Notes: generated by a model from the letters alone, not told the origin. A stretch of DNA of 64,000 nt from Longibacter salinarum (GCF_002554795.1 NZ_PDEQ01000002.1:310001-374000), one strand, 5' to 3'; counted from the stretch's first letter, positions 19,022 through 28,545 are shown. Program-made: numbers and translations.

Positions 19022-19045
19022 CGAGGCTCATCGGATCGAGCCTCG
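19022..19045 (+). other. Stem-loop in actC-actD spacer
   Basis: CGAGGCTC and GAGCCTCG form a perfect 8-base-pair stem with an 8-base loop. No T-run follows. Confidence 0.45.
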
Positions 19046-19085
19046 CGCCGCAACCCTGACGCGCACTACGAATGCTCCCTGAGCT

Positions 19086-19709
19086 ATGCTAGACGAACTG
19101 ACACGCGAACTGAAAGCCACGATGGGCATCTATGAGAGCGACGAGGAGCAGGTTTACGGCCTGCTCGCGGAGTTCTCAGATCCCGGGGCTCTGCTCCACG
19201 CGGCGGAGGCCGTGCGCGAAAACGGCTACAGCCACTTCGATACGCACAGCCCGTTCCCGATTCACGGCATGGACCGTGCAATGGGGCTCGGCAACTCGAA
19301 GGTTGGCTTCTTCTCGTTCGGGGGCGCTGTCACCGGCCTCGCTGTCGGATATCTGTTGCAGTGGTGGACATCGGCCGTCGATTACCCGATTAACATCAGC
19401 GGCAAGCCGTTCTTCGCCGTCGAGCCGTCTGTGCCGATCATGTTCGAACTGACCATTTTGTTCGGCGCGCTCGGCGCTGTGGCGGGAATGCTCGCCCTGA
19501 ACGGTCTGCCCCGCCCGTACAACCCGCTGTTTTACTCCGAGCGGTTCGAGCGCGTGACCGACGATGCCTTTTTCTTGCACATCGCTGCAAGCGACAGTCA
19601 GTTCGATGAGACAGACACAGCGAACCTGCTCCGCAAGGCGGGGGCGTTGAATGTCGAACTCGTGCAGGACGACGGGACCGCAGAAACGGCGCCTGCCTCT
19701 AGCCTCTAG
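19086..19709 (+). CDS. actD: Alternative Complex III subunit D (DUF3341)
   Basis: 207 residues. The N-terminal domain has the DUF3341 signature (GLLAEFSDPGALLHAAEAVR, then YSHFDTHSPFPIHGMDRAMG at ~50-70). Two membrane segments follow, near 76-98 and 118-140, with a periplasmic loop containing KPFFAVEPSVPIMFE. The remaining C-terminus is soluble. ActD is a structural subunit of the complex whose exact role is still unclear. The 84-base spacers on both sides fit an operon. Confidence 0.92.
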   Translation: MLDELTRELKATMGIYESDEEQVYGLLAEFSDPGALLHAAEAVRENGYSHFDTHSPFPIHGMDRAMGLGNSKVGFFSFGGAVTGLAVGYLLQWWTSAVDYPINISGKPFFAVEPSVPIMFELTILFGALGAVAGMLALNGLPRPYNPLFYSERFERVTDDAFFLHIAASDSQFDETDTANLLRKAGALNVELVQDDGTAETAPASSL

Positions 19710-19793
19710 ACCTTACCGCTCCTTCCGCTGCCGCCGCCGTCTCGGAGTGCTTCTGTCCCGCGACGGCCGCTGACCACCGATACCCGACGACTG

Positions 19794-20471
19794 ATGCGCA
19801 ACCTACTCACGACCGGACTGATTCTCAGCGTCCTTCTGCTGGCCGGATGCCGGGGAACGACGTCGGATCGCAATCCGATTCACCCGAACCCCAACATGGA
19901 CTGGCAGCCGAAGTACCAGGCCCAGGAGAAGAACACGTTCTTCGCCGACGAAGCCGCCATGCGGAAGCCCGTTGCTGGTACTGTGGCACGTGGACTGCTG
20001 AAAGAGGACCCGATCTTCTATACGGGCCGAACCGAGGCAGGAGACTACGTGGAGCGCCTTCCGATCGAAACCACTCGCGACTTGCTGGAGCGCGGGAAGG
20101 AGCGCTATGAAATTTTCTGTGCCGTTTGCCACGGGAAGTCCGGCGATGGCAACGGCGTAATTATGGTTGGCGGTCCACAGGGGAAAGGGTATGGCTACAC
20201 CCCGGCACCTAGTTACCACGTTGATCGCCTCCGGCAGGTGAGTGATGGCTATCTCTACGACGTGATCGCAAACGGCATTCGCAACATGCCCGGATACGCA
20301 CAGCAGATCCCGGTTCGTGATCGCTGGGCCATTGTCGCCTACATCAAGGCGCTACAGTTAAGTCAGAACGCGACACGTGAGGATCTGACGTCAGAGCAAA
20401 TTGCCCGGATCCAGAGCGGACGTAGCGCCAACATCGACGGATCCCGTTCCGGCGCTTCTAGCTCGCAATAA
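19794..20471 (+). CDS. actE: Alternative Complex III subunit E, monohaem cytochrome c lipoprotein
   Basis: 225 residues. The lipobox LAGC (Cys19) predicts lipidation at the periplasmic face. One haem c site, CAVCH (109-113), with the likely sixth ligand Met165 in NMPGY, makes this a class I monohaem cytochrome. ActE accepts electrons from ActA/ActB in the complex and can pass them to the oxidase. The Ser/Gly/Arg-rich C-terminus is probably disordered. Confidence 0.93.
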   Translation: MRNLLTTGLILSVLLLAGCRGTTSDRNPIHPNPNMDWQPKYQAQEKNTFFADEAAMRKPVAGTVARGLLKEDPIFYTGRTEAGDYVERLPIETTRDLLERGKERYEIFCAVCHGKSGDGNGVIMVGGPQGKGYGYTPAPSYHVDRLRQVSDGYLYDVIANGIRNMPGYAQQIPVRDRWAIVAYIKALQLSQNATREDLTSEQIARIQSGRSANIDGSRSGASSSQ

Positions 20472-20600
20472 CTCGACCGCCTCTGACTCCTTCTGGTGGC
20501 TCGCGCCACGACGTCACCGGAACCCTTCGTACTCGACACGACCGTTTTCGGGACTCCGTCCCTCAGGCGCGTCCCGACACCACCGAACACGACACACCCC

Positions 20601-21863
20601 ATGGCCGACTCCGTTCGCTCCAACTCCGTACTGGGATGGCTGGCCGACCCGCTGGCATCGACTGCTGACGCCGCTCAGCGTGCCTACCGCTTTACCGCCG
20701 ACCGGCGCTCCTACCTGGCGCCTCTCGCGATTGGTGTGGCCCTGCTGCTGGTGAGCCTCGTCGGCTTTGCCACGGACGCCTCGCAGTTCTACTTCTCCTA
20801 CTTCATCGGATGGATTAGTTGCCTCACCATTGCTGTGGGCGCGCTGTTCTTCCTGTTCTTCAACCACTTGACGAAGGCGTCGTGGAGCGTCGTCGTTCGG
20901 CGTGTGAATGAGTCGATCGTCTGGGCTTTTCCCTTACTGTTTGTCTTAGGCATCCCAATCGTCTTCGGGATGCACGACCTGTATCACTGGACGCATGAAG
21001 AGCTCTACGTTGTCGGAGGTCCAGAGTACGATCCCATCCTCGCTGGAAAACGTGGATACCTGAATACGCCTTTCTGGATCGCCCGCGTCGTCGTGTACTT
21101 CGCGCTGTGGACGTTCCTCAGCTACAAGCTCTATGCGGATTCCGTTCGGAGCGATGTGGAAGGAGGCGAAGGGCTGCCCGCAAAGCTCCGTAAAACCTCC
21201 GCGTGGGGGCTTCCGCTGACAGCGGTCGCGACGGCATTCGCGAGCTACGACCTGCTGATGTCTACCGATCCGCACTGGTTCTCGACGATCTTCGGCGTTT
21301 ACTTCTTCATTGGCGGCATCCTAGCCGCCGTGTCGCTCATGGTCGTTCTCCTCGCCTCGTTCCAGCGGATCAGTGGCATGCTGGATGGCGTCGTGACGAC
21401 CGAGCATTACCATGACCTCGGCAAGTACATGTTTGGCTTCACGGTTTTCTGGGCCTACATCGCCTTTAGCCAGTACATGCTGATCTGGTACGCCGGCATT
21501 CCGGAAGAGACGATCTTTTACAAGCACCGACTCATGCACGGATGGGAATGGCACAGCGCGTTCCTTGTACTCTTCCACTTTATCGTCCCGTTCCTCGTGC
21601 TCCTTCCCCGGTTCACGAAGCGGTCGCTGCCGACGCTCTCCTTCATGGCCGTCTGGTTGATCGGGATGCACTGGTTCGACATTCACTGGATTGCGGCCCC
21701 GGTCCACGATGCACACCACACGTTCCACTGGCTTGACCTGACCCTTGGACTGGGTCTCTTCCTCGTCTTTGCCGGGACCATCGTGTACCGCCTCACTCGA
21801 CATTCCCTGGTGCCTGAGAAGGATCCGTACCTGGGAGACTCGCTACATTTTGAAAACGTGTAG
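20601..21863 (+). CDS. actF: Alternative Complex III subunit F, NrfD-type membrane protein
   Basis: About 420 residues from the ATG at 20601; an in-frame GTG at 20496 would add 35 residues without a recognisable feature and is less likely. About ten membrane segments of the NrfD family are seen (e.g. LAPLAIGVALLLVSLVGFA near 35-55). MSTDPHWFSTIFGVYFFIG and TVFWAYIAFSQYMLIWY are conserved ActF motifs. It is the partner of ActC in the membrane core. It ends the act genes and is followed by a 215-base spacer. Confidence 0.92.
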   Translation: MADSVRSNSVLGWLADPLASTADAAQRAYRFTADRRSYLAPLAIGVALLLVSLVGFATDASQFYFSYFIGWISCLTIAVGALFFLFFNHLTKASWSVVVRRVNESIVWAFPLLFVLGIPIVFGMHDLYHWTHEELYVVGGPEYDPILAGKRGYLNTPFWIARVVVYFALWTFLSYKLYADSVRSDVEGGEGLPAKLRKTSAWGLPLTAVATAFASYDLLMSTDPHWFSTIFGVYFFIGGILAAVSLMVVLLASFQRISGMLDGVVTTEHYHDLGKYMFGFTVFWAYIAFSQYMLIWYAGIPEETIFYKHRLMHGWEWHSAFLVLFHFIVPFLVLLPRFTKRSLPTLSFMAVWLIGMHWFDIHWIAAPVHDAHHTFHWLDLTLGLGLFLVFAGTIVYRLTRHSLVPEKDPYLGDSLHFENV

Positions 21864-21988
21864 GTGTCGGAGCGTTGTGTACGTCTCCACGCACCAATAC
21901 GAGCGATATCCGTGGTGCTGCCCGCTTGGGTGGCATCACGCATGTAGAGACATTGTTAGGCGGGGCGTAGAGCTGCGTCACACGTGCG

Positions 21989-21994
21989 TATAAT
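21989..21994 (+). promoter_or_regulatory. Candidate internal promoter -10 box
   Basis: TATAAT stands about 85 bases before the next start codon, in the long actF-downstream spacer. No good -35 box lies at the usual distance, although the adjoining TAATTTTC also resembles the Bacteroidota -7 element. A separate promoter for the downstream genes is possible. Confidence 0.3.
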
Positions 21995-22078
21995 TTTCGA
22001 TGATCTTCACGCGTGGAGACGACCAACTAACCCGGGTCCGCGTTTTTCCCTAACCCATACGCTGAGCAGAGACCGTTC

Positions 22079-22903
22079 ATGGATACCACCGACTCGAATA
22101 CACGCTTGGAGTCTCCGGCTCTTGTATCCCCGCGAGGGGCCGAGGTCGTGTATGGCCGCGAAGTCACATTCCAATGGGATGACGTTGACGGTGCGGACGC
22201 CTACACGCTTCAAGTGTCGTCGGATGCGAAGTTCAACAACGTCGTACTGCGGGAGGACGTCGGGAAGCAAACGGCTGTCACCGTTGGAGACTATTTTCCG
22301 ACCGACAACAGTACTTACTTCTGGCGTGTGATCGCCCGCGGCAACGGGGGCGAGACGCCCGGAGAGCGCATCGAGAGTTTCATTGCGGCCACTGAGCAGG
22401 ACGCAAACCGCGTCATCTCGTCGCCCGCTGAAGAGATGGGCCCTGCAACCCAACTCGTACGTGCCGCGAAGCAAGACGTCTCCTCAGAAATGCTTGAGCC
22501 GGAAAGTCGGTTCGAGAAAGAGAAGGAGATGGGTGTTGCTTACGAGGGCGTGGCGACCGGTCAGATCATGTCGATCGCATTGTCGATCCTCGTCGCGATT
22601 GGGATTGCCGTCATCGTACTGTTCAACTGGTACAATACAACGACGGCTGTCCAGCGTGAAGCCTCAAGTCAGGCAGGCGAATACACGCAGCTTCGCGAGA
22701 TTGAAGCACAGGCCGACGAGCAGTTGAGTCAGTCCGGTGTCGTTGATGAGCAGGCCGGTGTGTACCGGATTCCGATTGAGGAAGCGATGGACATCATCGC
22801 TACAGAGCAGTTCCGCGCGCAGCAGGCCGAACGTGTGGGCGAGTCGCCAGCGGTAACCGGCGGCGCACAGAATCAGGACGATATCCCAGATGGGCAGCCG
22901 TAA
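22079..22903 (+). CDS. Unknown single-pass protein with FN3-like domain, in respiratory block
   Basis: 274 residues, no signal peptide. Residues 12-103 look like a fibronectin type III-like sandwich (VTFQWDDVDGADAYTLQVS, then STYFWRVIARG near 78-88). A charged linker leads to one membrane segment (163-185), and the last ~90 residues include a Gln/Glu-rich helix and the segment YRIPIEEAMDIIA, a motif that looks conserved by design. Orientation is uncertain: without a signal the FN3-like domain is probably cytoplasmic unless the segment inverts. It lies between actF and the SCO1 gene in the same direction, which suggests a role in assembling or coupling the Act complex and caa3 oxidase. I do not recognise the family. 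Confidence 0.8.
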   Translation: MDTTDSNTRLESPALVSPRGAEVVYGREVTFQWDDVDGADAYTLQVSSDAKFNNVVLREDVGKQTAVTVGDYFPTDNSTYFWRVIARGNGGETPGERIESFIAATEQDANRVISSPAEEMGPATQLVRAAKQDVSSEMLEPESRFEKEKEMGVAYEGVATGQIMSIALSILVAIGIAVIVLFNWYNTTTAVQREASSQAGEYTQLREIEAQADEQLSQSGVVDEQAGVYRIPIEEAMDIIATEQFRAQQAERVGESPAVTGGAQNQDDIPDGQP

Positions 22904-22910
22904 CCTAGTT

Positions 22911-22930
22911 TGACACCGAGCGGCGTGTCA
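22911..22930 (+). other. Stem-loop before the SCO1 gene
   Basis: TGACAC pairs with GTGTCA around an 8-base loop, directly after the stop codon of the unknown membrane protein. No T-run follows. Confidence 0.35.
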
Positions 22931-23038
22931 GGTGTGGCTACGGCGCCTCCTGTCGGCACACGAGAACACCAAGGTTCCGTCAGGTCCGCCCTCCTTGTGT
23001 TGTTGGCGGTAGAAGCGCTTTTGAAAGACTGAACCCGA

Positions 23039-23938
23039 ATGATGGTACGCACCCGCACGGTGCTTGTCACCGTACTCATTCTGCTCTTCGCGAGCGTGTC
23101 TCTGGCGGCCGCCCAGGCGCCACCAGAGAAGCAGAAGCGTCGCGAATTCGAGGGGGTGGGCATTGATGCGAAGCACGGTCAAACGATTCCGAAGGACCTC
23201 GTCTTTAGGAATAGCGAGGGCGATCCCGTTAGCCTGGAGCAGTACTTCGACGGAGAGAAACCCGTCATTATCAACTTTCTGTACCACGAGTGCCCGATGT
23301 TGTGCGGCCTCATGCTAAACGGCATGACGTCCACTCTGTCGGAGATGTCGTGGACGCCCGGGGAGGAGTTTCGCGTGTTGTCGATCAGCTTCAACCATCG
23401 CGAGACGTCCAGCGTGGCACGGGAGGCGAAAGAAACGTATATCAAACAGCTTGGAAAACCGGATGCGGCCGATGGATGGCACTTCCTCACGGGAAGTAAA
23501 GCCTCCATCGACGCGCTGACATCCTCGACTGGATTCCAGTTTCGATGGGTGGAAGAGCAGCAAGAATATGCGCATCCGACCGCGTGGGTCTTTCTCAGTG
23601 GCAATGGAAAGATCACGCAGTACATTTATGGAATGGAACCGAAGGCAGGCGACGTCCGCAAGGCGCTCGTTGAAGCATCGGACGGGTCGGTGGGGAACCC
23701 CCTTGATCAGGTTGCGATGTACTGCTTTCAGTTTGATCCGGAGGCCAATACGTATACGGCCGACGCATTCAACCTGATGAAGATCGGGAGTGTCATCACC
23801 GTTTTTATACTCGGTGGCGCCCTGTTCTTCTTCTGGCGTCGTGAGAATGAAGATCTCCGCGACATGGAGGATCGTGATCCTCTAAAGGAAATTGACGAAC
23901 TCGAGGACACCGGCGCATTGAAAGAGCGTTTCGGATGA
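23039..23938 (+). CDS. SCO1/SenC-type copper chaperone
   Basis: 299 residues. A signal peptide (1-25, cut near AAAQ) is followed by a thioredoxin-fold SCO domain with the copper site CPMLC (Cys85, Cys89) and the third ligand His179 in EYAHPT. SCO proteins deliver or reduce copper for the CuA centre of cytochrome oxidase subunit II, encoded next. Unlike short SCO proteins it has a C-terminal membrane segment (~249-267) and a charged cytoplasmic tail. Start chosen at the first ATG of an MM pair. Confidence 0.92.
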   Translation: MMVRTRTVLVTVLILLFASVSLAAAQAPPEKQKRREFEGVGIDAKHGQTIPKDLVFRNSEGDPVSLEQYFDGEKPVIINFLYHECPMLCGLMLNGMTSTLSEMSWTPGEEFRVLSISFNHRETSSVAREAKETYIKQLGKPDAADGWHFLTGSKASIDALTSSTGFQFRWVEEQQEYAHPTAWVFLSGNGKITQYIYGMEPKAGDVRKALVEASDGSVGNPLDQVAMYCFQFDPEANTYTADAFNLMKIGSVITVFILGGALFFFWRRENEDLRDMEDRDPLKEIDELEDTGALKERFG

Positions 23939-23958
23939 ACCTCCCCCGCACTCACAGA

Positions 23959-23992
23959 CGGAAGCATCGTGTCGTAGACACAGGTTCTTCCG
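23959..23992 (+). other. Stem-loop in SCO1-coxB spacer
   Basis: Outer CGGAA/TTCCG and inner GTGTC/GACAC pair around GTA with small internal loops. No T-run follows; part of the hairpin series in this block. Confidence 0.35.
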
Positions 23993-24057
23993 GGCTGGAG
24001 TGCTTCGGCCATCGGCCGTAACCCCATTTGCAACTGAACACCATTACCGACCTGAAT

Positions 24058-25026
24058 ATGGGCGACCAGGGCACATTTTGGCTTCCAGACGGCGCTTCCA
24101 CGATCGCGCCGGAGGTAGACAGCCTGTTTATGTTCGTGACGTGGGTCAGCACGATTCTGTTTGTTGGGGTCGTACTGGCAATGCTGTACTTCGCGATTCG
24201 CTACCGGCGTAAAAGCCCAGGGGACCGTCCGCAGCCGATCAAAGAGAGCAAGATCCTGGAGATTTCCTGGATTGTCGTTCCTACGATTCTGGTGCTGCTG
24301 GTCTTCAACTGGGGCTTCAAGTCGTTCGTCAAGATGGGCGTTGCCCCGCCGAACGCATACGAGATTCGCGCCGAGGCATGGAAGTGGAACTGGCGATTCA
24401 CGTACCCCAACGGGACGACGAGCCAGGATCTCTACGTGCCGGTCAATCAGCCGGTGAAGATGAAGATGAGCAGCCAAGATGTCATCCACAGCTTCTTCGT
24501 GCCGGCCTTCCGCGTCAAGAAGGATGTTGTCCCGAATCGGTATAGTCAGGTATGGTTCGAAGCAACCGAGACTGGAAACTTCGACGTCTTCTGTACGGAG
24601 TATTGCGGCACAGCGCACTCGGATATGATGGCGACCGTGAAGGTTGTCTCTCAGTCCGAGTTCAACGAGTGGCTCGAATCCGGTGGGGGAGCGACAGACG
24701 ACATGCCGCTGCCGGAGCTCGGCGAACTCCTGTACGAGCAGCAGGGTTGCCAGACCTGCCACTCGATGGACGGCTCGCCGAAGGTTGGACCGACATGGAA
24801 AGATCTGTACGGCAAGCCGAATCACCCTATGGCAGATGGATCGACCGTGACGGCCGACGAGGACTACCTCAAGGAAGCGATTGTCGAGCCTGGAGCCAAG
24901 ATTGTCGAGGGGTATCAGAATGTGATGCCCGCATCGTATTCGTCGCTCAGCGAGCGTGAGCTGGCTGCTTTGATCGAATTCATGAAGGCAAACAGTCAGT
25001 ACGCCGAAGACGGATCCGGCAGCTAA
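24058..25026 (+). CDS. coxB: Cytochrome c oxidase subunit II with fused cytochrome c (caa3)
   Basis: 322 residues from the ATG at 24058; a TTG at 24028 would add ten residues. Two membrane helices (about 22-47 and 66-90) hold a periplasmic cupredoxin domain with CuA ligands His144 and CTEYCGTAHSDM (Cys179, Cys183, His187, Met190). A cytochrome c domain is fused at the C-terminus (CQTCH 231-235, candidate Met ligand in NVMPAS). This fusion defines a caa3 oxidase, which takes electrons without a separate soluble cytochrome. It follows SCO1 and precedes coxA as in Rhodothermus. Confidence 0.93.
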   Translation: MGDQGTFWLPDGASTIAPEVDSLFMFVTWVSTILFVGVVLAMLYFAIRYRRKSPGDRPQPIKESKILEISWIVVPTILVLLVFNWGFKSFVKMGVAPPNAYEIRAEAWKWNWRFTYPNGTTSQDLYVPVNQPVKMKMSSQDVIHSFFVPAFRVKKDVVPNRYSQVWFEATETGNFDVFCTEYCGTAHSDMMATVKVVSQSEFNEWLESGGGATDDMPLPELGELLYEQQGCQTCHSMDGSPKVGPTWKDLYGKPNHPMADGSTVTADEDYLKEAIVEPGAKIVEGYQNVMPASYSSLSERELAALIEFMKANSQYAEDGSGS

Positions 25027-25038
25027 AGACCAGACGCC

Positions 25039-25056
25039 GTCGCAGACATTTGCGAC
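25039..25056 (+). other. Stem-loop in coxB-coxA spacer
   Basis: GTCGCA pairs with TGCGAC around GACATT, 12 bases after the coxB stop. A second GC-rich hairpin (GGCGC/GCGCC) follows at about 25103-25125. Neither has a T-run. Confidence 0.35.
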
Positions 25057-25187
25057 ACAAGATCCGACCGCTCGGTTTTCGTAACATGATCCGAGCTCCG
25101 GTCGGCGCTGGAACCACGCGCCGGTCCGGTCGAGTATCGAAATGAGAAGCATCTGTACGAACCTCCATTTACCGGACCAACGCACAC

Positions 25188-26933
25188 ATGGACTCCGCGA
25201 CGAAAGGGGCCGAAGTGGGGCATGAGGAGCACCACGACGAGGCGCATGACCAGAATTATCTCCAGTACGAGCCAGGCATTTGGAACTGGCTGACGACGAA
25301 GGACCACAAGAAGATCGGCATCATGTATGCCGTCTCGCTTGCGGTGGTCTTCCTCGTAGCCGGCGTCCTCGCACTGATGGTGCGGACCGAGCTCGTCTCC
25401 CAGGGCGAGACGATCATGGATGCGGACACCTACAATCAGGTGTTCACGATGCACGGCATCCTGATGGTCTTCCTGTTCCTGGTGCCATCGATTCCTGCCA
25501 TCCTGGGCAACTTTGTCTTGCCCCTTCAGATTGGCGCCAAGGACGTAGCCTTCCCTCGTCTCAACCTGGCGAGCTGGTACGTGTACATGATTGGTGCCAT
25601 CATGACGTGCGCCGCGTTGTACTTCGGCGGCGTTGACACAGGATGGACGTTCTATACGCCATATTCCTCGACGACCGGCGGCGGGGTCCTCTGGATGACG
25701 TCCGCTATTTTCGTCTCCGGGTTCGCTTCGATCTTTACGGGGCTGAACTTCATCGTGACCATCCATAAGATGCGTGCGCCGGGGATGACCTGGAACCGGC
25801 TCCCGCTCTTCATCTGGGGGCTCTACGCGACGTCCATCGTACAGGTGCTCGCGACTCCGGTTATCGGGATCACGATGCTTCTCCTGATCCTCGAGCGCAC
25901 TCTCGGAATAGGGATCTTTGATCCGGCGCTCGGCGGGGACCCGGTGCTCTTCCAGCACTTCTTCTGGTTCTACTCACATCCGGCGGTTTACATCATGATT
26001 CTGCCGGCATTCGGGATCATGAGCGAGCTGATTGCAACGTTCAGCCGCCAGCGCATCTTCGGGTATCGCGCTATCGCCCTGTCCTCAGTCGCGATCGCCA
26101 TGCTTGGTTTCCTCGTCTGGGGACACCACATGTTCGTCTCCGGGCAGTCGGCGATCTCGTCGATTATCTTCTCGCTGATCACCTACCTGATCGGCATCCC
26201 GTCCGGTATTAAGGTCTTCAACTGGGTCGCCACGATGTACCGTGGTTCGATCTGGCTGCAGACCCCGATGCTCTACGCTCTCAGCTTCCTGTTCCTGTTC
26301 ACGATTGGTGGCTTCACCGGCATTATGGTCGGTGTTCTCGCCGTGGATGTGCACCTCCACGACACGTACTACGTTGTTGGACACTTCCACTACGTGATGA
26401 TGGGCGGTTCAGTCATGGCGCTTCTGGGCGGCATGCACTACTGGTGGCCGAAGATCACGGGGCGAATGTATAACGAGACGCTCGGGAAGATCGCCGTCTT
26501 CCTGATCTTCGTCGGGTTCAACGCGACATTCTTCACGCAGCTTGTTCTCGGCGCGAAGGGTATGCCGCGACGCTACTATGACTACGTTGAGCGCTTCGAG
26601 GCTCTCCACCAGATCTCGACCTATGGGTCGTACATCCTCGGTGCCGGCCTCTTCCTCGTGCTGTTCTATGGTCTCTACTCTCTCTTCTACGGCGAGAAGG
26701 CGTCCGCGAACCCCTGGGCCGCTGCCACACTCGAGTGGACCAACGTCGCTGCGTTGCCCGATCCGCACAACTTCGTCCGGACACCGCTTGTAACGCGCGG
26801 CCCGTACGACTTCCACCTCGCCGACGAGGTATTCGGTGGCGACGGCATGGGAGACGGAGCCACGAAAACCCTCGATGTCCCGGAGCCGGCTCCCGCTGCA
26901 CCGGAGACAGCAGAAGAGTCATCGAAGGCTTAA
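25188..26933 (+). CDS. coxA: Cytochrome c oxidase subunit I (caa3, YSHPAV type)
   Basis: 581 residues with about twelve membrane helices plus an extra C-terminal segment. Haem-copper motifs are present: a CuB-ligand region [10 protein letters not shown] (Tyr262, His264) and [20 protein letters not shown] with the haem a/a3 ligands. The Glu of the classical D-channel motif GHPEV is replaced by the Tyr-Ser pair of YSHPAV, the signature first described for the Rhodothermus marinus caa3 oxidase (A2 type). It reduces oxygen to water and pumps protons. Subunit III is a separate gene downstream. The acidic, Pro/Ala-rich tail is probably disordered. Confidence 0.95.
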   Translation: MDSATKGAEVGHEEHHDEAHDQNYLQYEPGIWNWLTTKDHKKIGIMYAVSLAVVFLVAGVLALMVRTELVSQGETIMDADTYNQVFTMHGILMVFLFLVPSIPAILGNFVLPLQIGAKDVAFPRLNLASWYVYMIGAIMTCAALYFGGVDTGWTFYTPYSSTTGGGVLWMTSAIFVSGFASIFTGLNFIVTIHKMRAPGMTWNRLPLFIWGLYATSIVQVLATPVIGITMLLLILERTLGIGIFDPALGGDPVLFQHFFWFYSHPAVYIMILPAFGIMSELIATFSRQRIFGYRAIALSSVAIAMLGFLVWGHHMFVSGQSAISSIIFSLITYLIGIPSGIKVFNWVATMYRGSIWLQTPMLYALSFLFLFTIGGFTGIMVGVLAVDVHLHDTYYVVGHFHYVMMGGSVMALLGGMHYWWPKITGRMYNETLGKIAVFLIFVGFNATFFTQLVLGAKGMPRRYYDYVERFEALHQISTYGSYILGAGLFLVLFYGLYSLFYGEKASANPWAAATLEWTNVAALPDPHNFVRTPLVTRGPYDFHLADEVFGGDGMGDGATKTLDVPEPAPAAPETAEESSKA

Positions 26934-26944
26934 ACACACTCCGA

Positions 26945-26981
26945 CCGTGGCAGGCATTCACGTGCCTGCCACGGCTTTCTC
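26945..26981 (+). terminator. Terminator-like hairpin between coxA and coxC
   Basis: CCGTGGCAGGCA and TGCCTGCCACGG form a perfect 12-base-pair stem around TTCACG, followed by CTTTCTC. It lies 11 bases after the coxA stop but inside an apparent operon. The weak T-run suggests partial termination or a 3'-end stabiliser for the upstream message. Confidence 0.55.
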
Positions 26982-27094
26982 ACTCTGTACGTGCCGGTGT
27001 ACCCCACCTCGGATTGCCCCGCTATCCGGAGACTGGCGCTGCGCGCCCCGGCGCGCGGTACCATCGGCCTCTTTATCGCTAGAACGCTAGATTC

Positions 27095-27823
27095 ATGGCA
27101 ACGGATACCACGACCGAAACGCCGGCCGCTCCGGCACAGACGGAGGTGGATCATCACCACGAGGAGCACCTCTCTCACCTGCAACACCACTTTGTTTCGT
27201 CGGAGCAGCAGTTTGACTCCGCGAAGCTCGGCATGTGGCTGTTTCTCATCACGGAGGTCCTGCTCTTCAGCGGCATGTTCGTCGCGTATGCCGTCTTCCG
27301 CCAGTGGCACCCGGAAACCTTCAGTGTGGCCAGCCAAACGCTTGACTGGCACTTGGGTGGACTCAACACGGTCGTCCTGCTGGCGTCGTCGTTTACGATC
27401 GCTCTGGCGATCCACTACATCCAGAAAGGGGAGACCATGCGATCTTTCTGGCTCCAAATAACGACGATCTCACTTGCCGGCGTCTTCCTCGTAATCAAGT
27501 ACTTCGAGTACACGGCCAAATTCGAACACGGCGTCTTTCCCGGCGCCATGTTTGACCCTCATGGCACGGCGCACGGCGTCGACTACGGAGCGCTTGCAAG
27601 CTATGCCTACGCCCCGCAGTTCTTCAGCATTTACTTCGTCATGACGGGCATCCACGGATTCCACGTCGTCGTGGGAATGATCCTGATCGGCTGGATTGCG
27701 AGCCGGACGTACCGCGGACACTTCAATAGCGAGTACTACACGCATATCGAACTGTCTGGCCTGTACTGGCACCTGGTCGACCTGGTCTGGATTTTCCTTT
27801 TCCCGCTCCTCTACCTCGTGTAG
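27095..27823 (+). CDS. coxC: Cytochrome c oxidase subunit III
   Basis: 242 residues. A polar, His-rich N-terminus (~35 residues) is followed by about five membrane helices, with the family motifs [30 protein letters not shown] and [20 protein letters not shown]. Subunit III supports proton uptake stability and assembly. It begins 161 bases after coxA, downstream of a strong hairpin, and coxD follows after 46 bases. Confidence 0.94.
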   Translation: MATDTTTETPAAPAQTEVDHHHEEHLSHLQHHFVSSEQQFDSAKLGMWLFLITEVLLFSGMFVAYAVFRQWHPETFSVASQTLDWHLGGLNTVVLLASSFTIALAIHYIQKGETMRSFWLQITTISLAGVFLVIKYFEYTAKFEHGVFPGAMFDPHGTAHGVDYGALASYAYAPQFFSIYFVMTGIHGFHVVVGMILIGWIASRTYRGHFNSEYYTHIELSGLYWHLVDLVWIFLFPLLYLV

Positions 27824-27869
27824 CGCTCGAACTGCCTCCTCGCTACACACCGAATCCAAGACGTTCCCT

Positions 27870-28355
27870 ATGTCGCACGAATCGCATCACATCATCCCCT
27901 TCAAGACCCTCGCCACGGTCTTTGCATCTCTGATTGGTCTGACTGTGCTCACAGTCGTTGCCGCTCAGTTGCCTCTTGGCCCGCTCGACATGCCGGTGGC
28001 TATTCTGATTGCGGTGGTTAAGGCTTCGCTCGTCGTGATGTTCTTCATGGCGCTGAAGTACGATAAGCCGGTCAACTCCCTGACGTTTTCCGTTGGGACG
28101 CTCTTCGTCGTGATCTTTATCACGTTTACGCTCTTCGATACTGCGTTTCGTGGGGATCTAGGCGACGTATCCGCCGAAACGGTGGACGAGATCACACAGC
28201 AGGAGACCGAAGCGAGTGAGCGGCAGAAGACGTTTTCTGCCGAGCAGATGGCCGTCAGTCCTGCAGACTACGAGGCGCTTCGCAACGGTGAGTCTTCTGA
28301 CACGTCGGCTGCCTCGGATACGACGGCATCCGATACCACAGAGACGACCGAGTAA
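27870..28355 (+). CDS. coxD: Cytochrome c oxidase subunit IV family protein
   Basis: 161 residues from the ATG at 27870; longer readings extend into coxC in the wrong frame. Three membrane helices (about 14-35, 42-60, 68-88) with VVKASLVVMFFMALKYD match the prokaryotic COX4 family. The final ~65 residues are a polar Ser/Thr/Glu/Asp tail, longer than in most relatives (~100-110 residues). Spacing and order fit the caa3 operon. Confidence 0.88.
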   Translation: MSHESHHIIPFKTLATVFASLIGLTVLTVVAAQLPLGPLDMPVAILIAVVKASLVVMFFMALKYDKPVNSLTFSVGTLFVVIFITFTLFDTAFRGDLGDVSAETVDEITQQETEASERQKTFSAEQMAVSPADYEALRNGESSDTSAASDTTASDTTETTE

Positions 28356-28457
28356 TTCAGCCCTGAAGTAATCATTCTGGTATACGCTGCGTGGCGACGG
28401 CGGCTTGAGCCAAACGGGTGGGACCTTCGACTGCGCCGGATGCATATACCATGAAGA

Positions 28458-28487
28458 GGGGCAACTGACCCCATATCAGGTTGCCCC
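28458..28487 (+). other. Strong stem-loop between coxD and the last gene of the block
   Basis: GGGGCAACTGA pairs with TCAGGTTGCCCC (one bulged G) around CCCCATA. It is about 100 bases after the coxD stop and 58 before the next start, with no T-run. It may cap the 3' end of the cox message or act in the leader of the small gene. Confidence 0.5.
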
Positions 28488-28545
28488 ACGGGCCCGACTT
28501 TCGGGGCCGCTCCTTGACCGCAGATGTCGGAGCCTTCACCTAACT

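Noticed and set aside
23728-25185. 485-residue minus-strand frame across SCO1 and coxB
   Set aside because: It spans two clearly coding genes on the other strand and the spacer between them, and has no recognisable domain.
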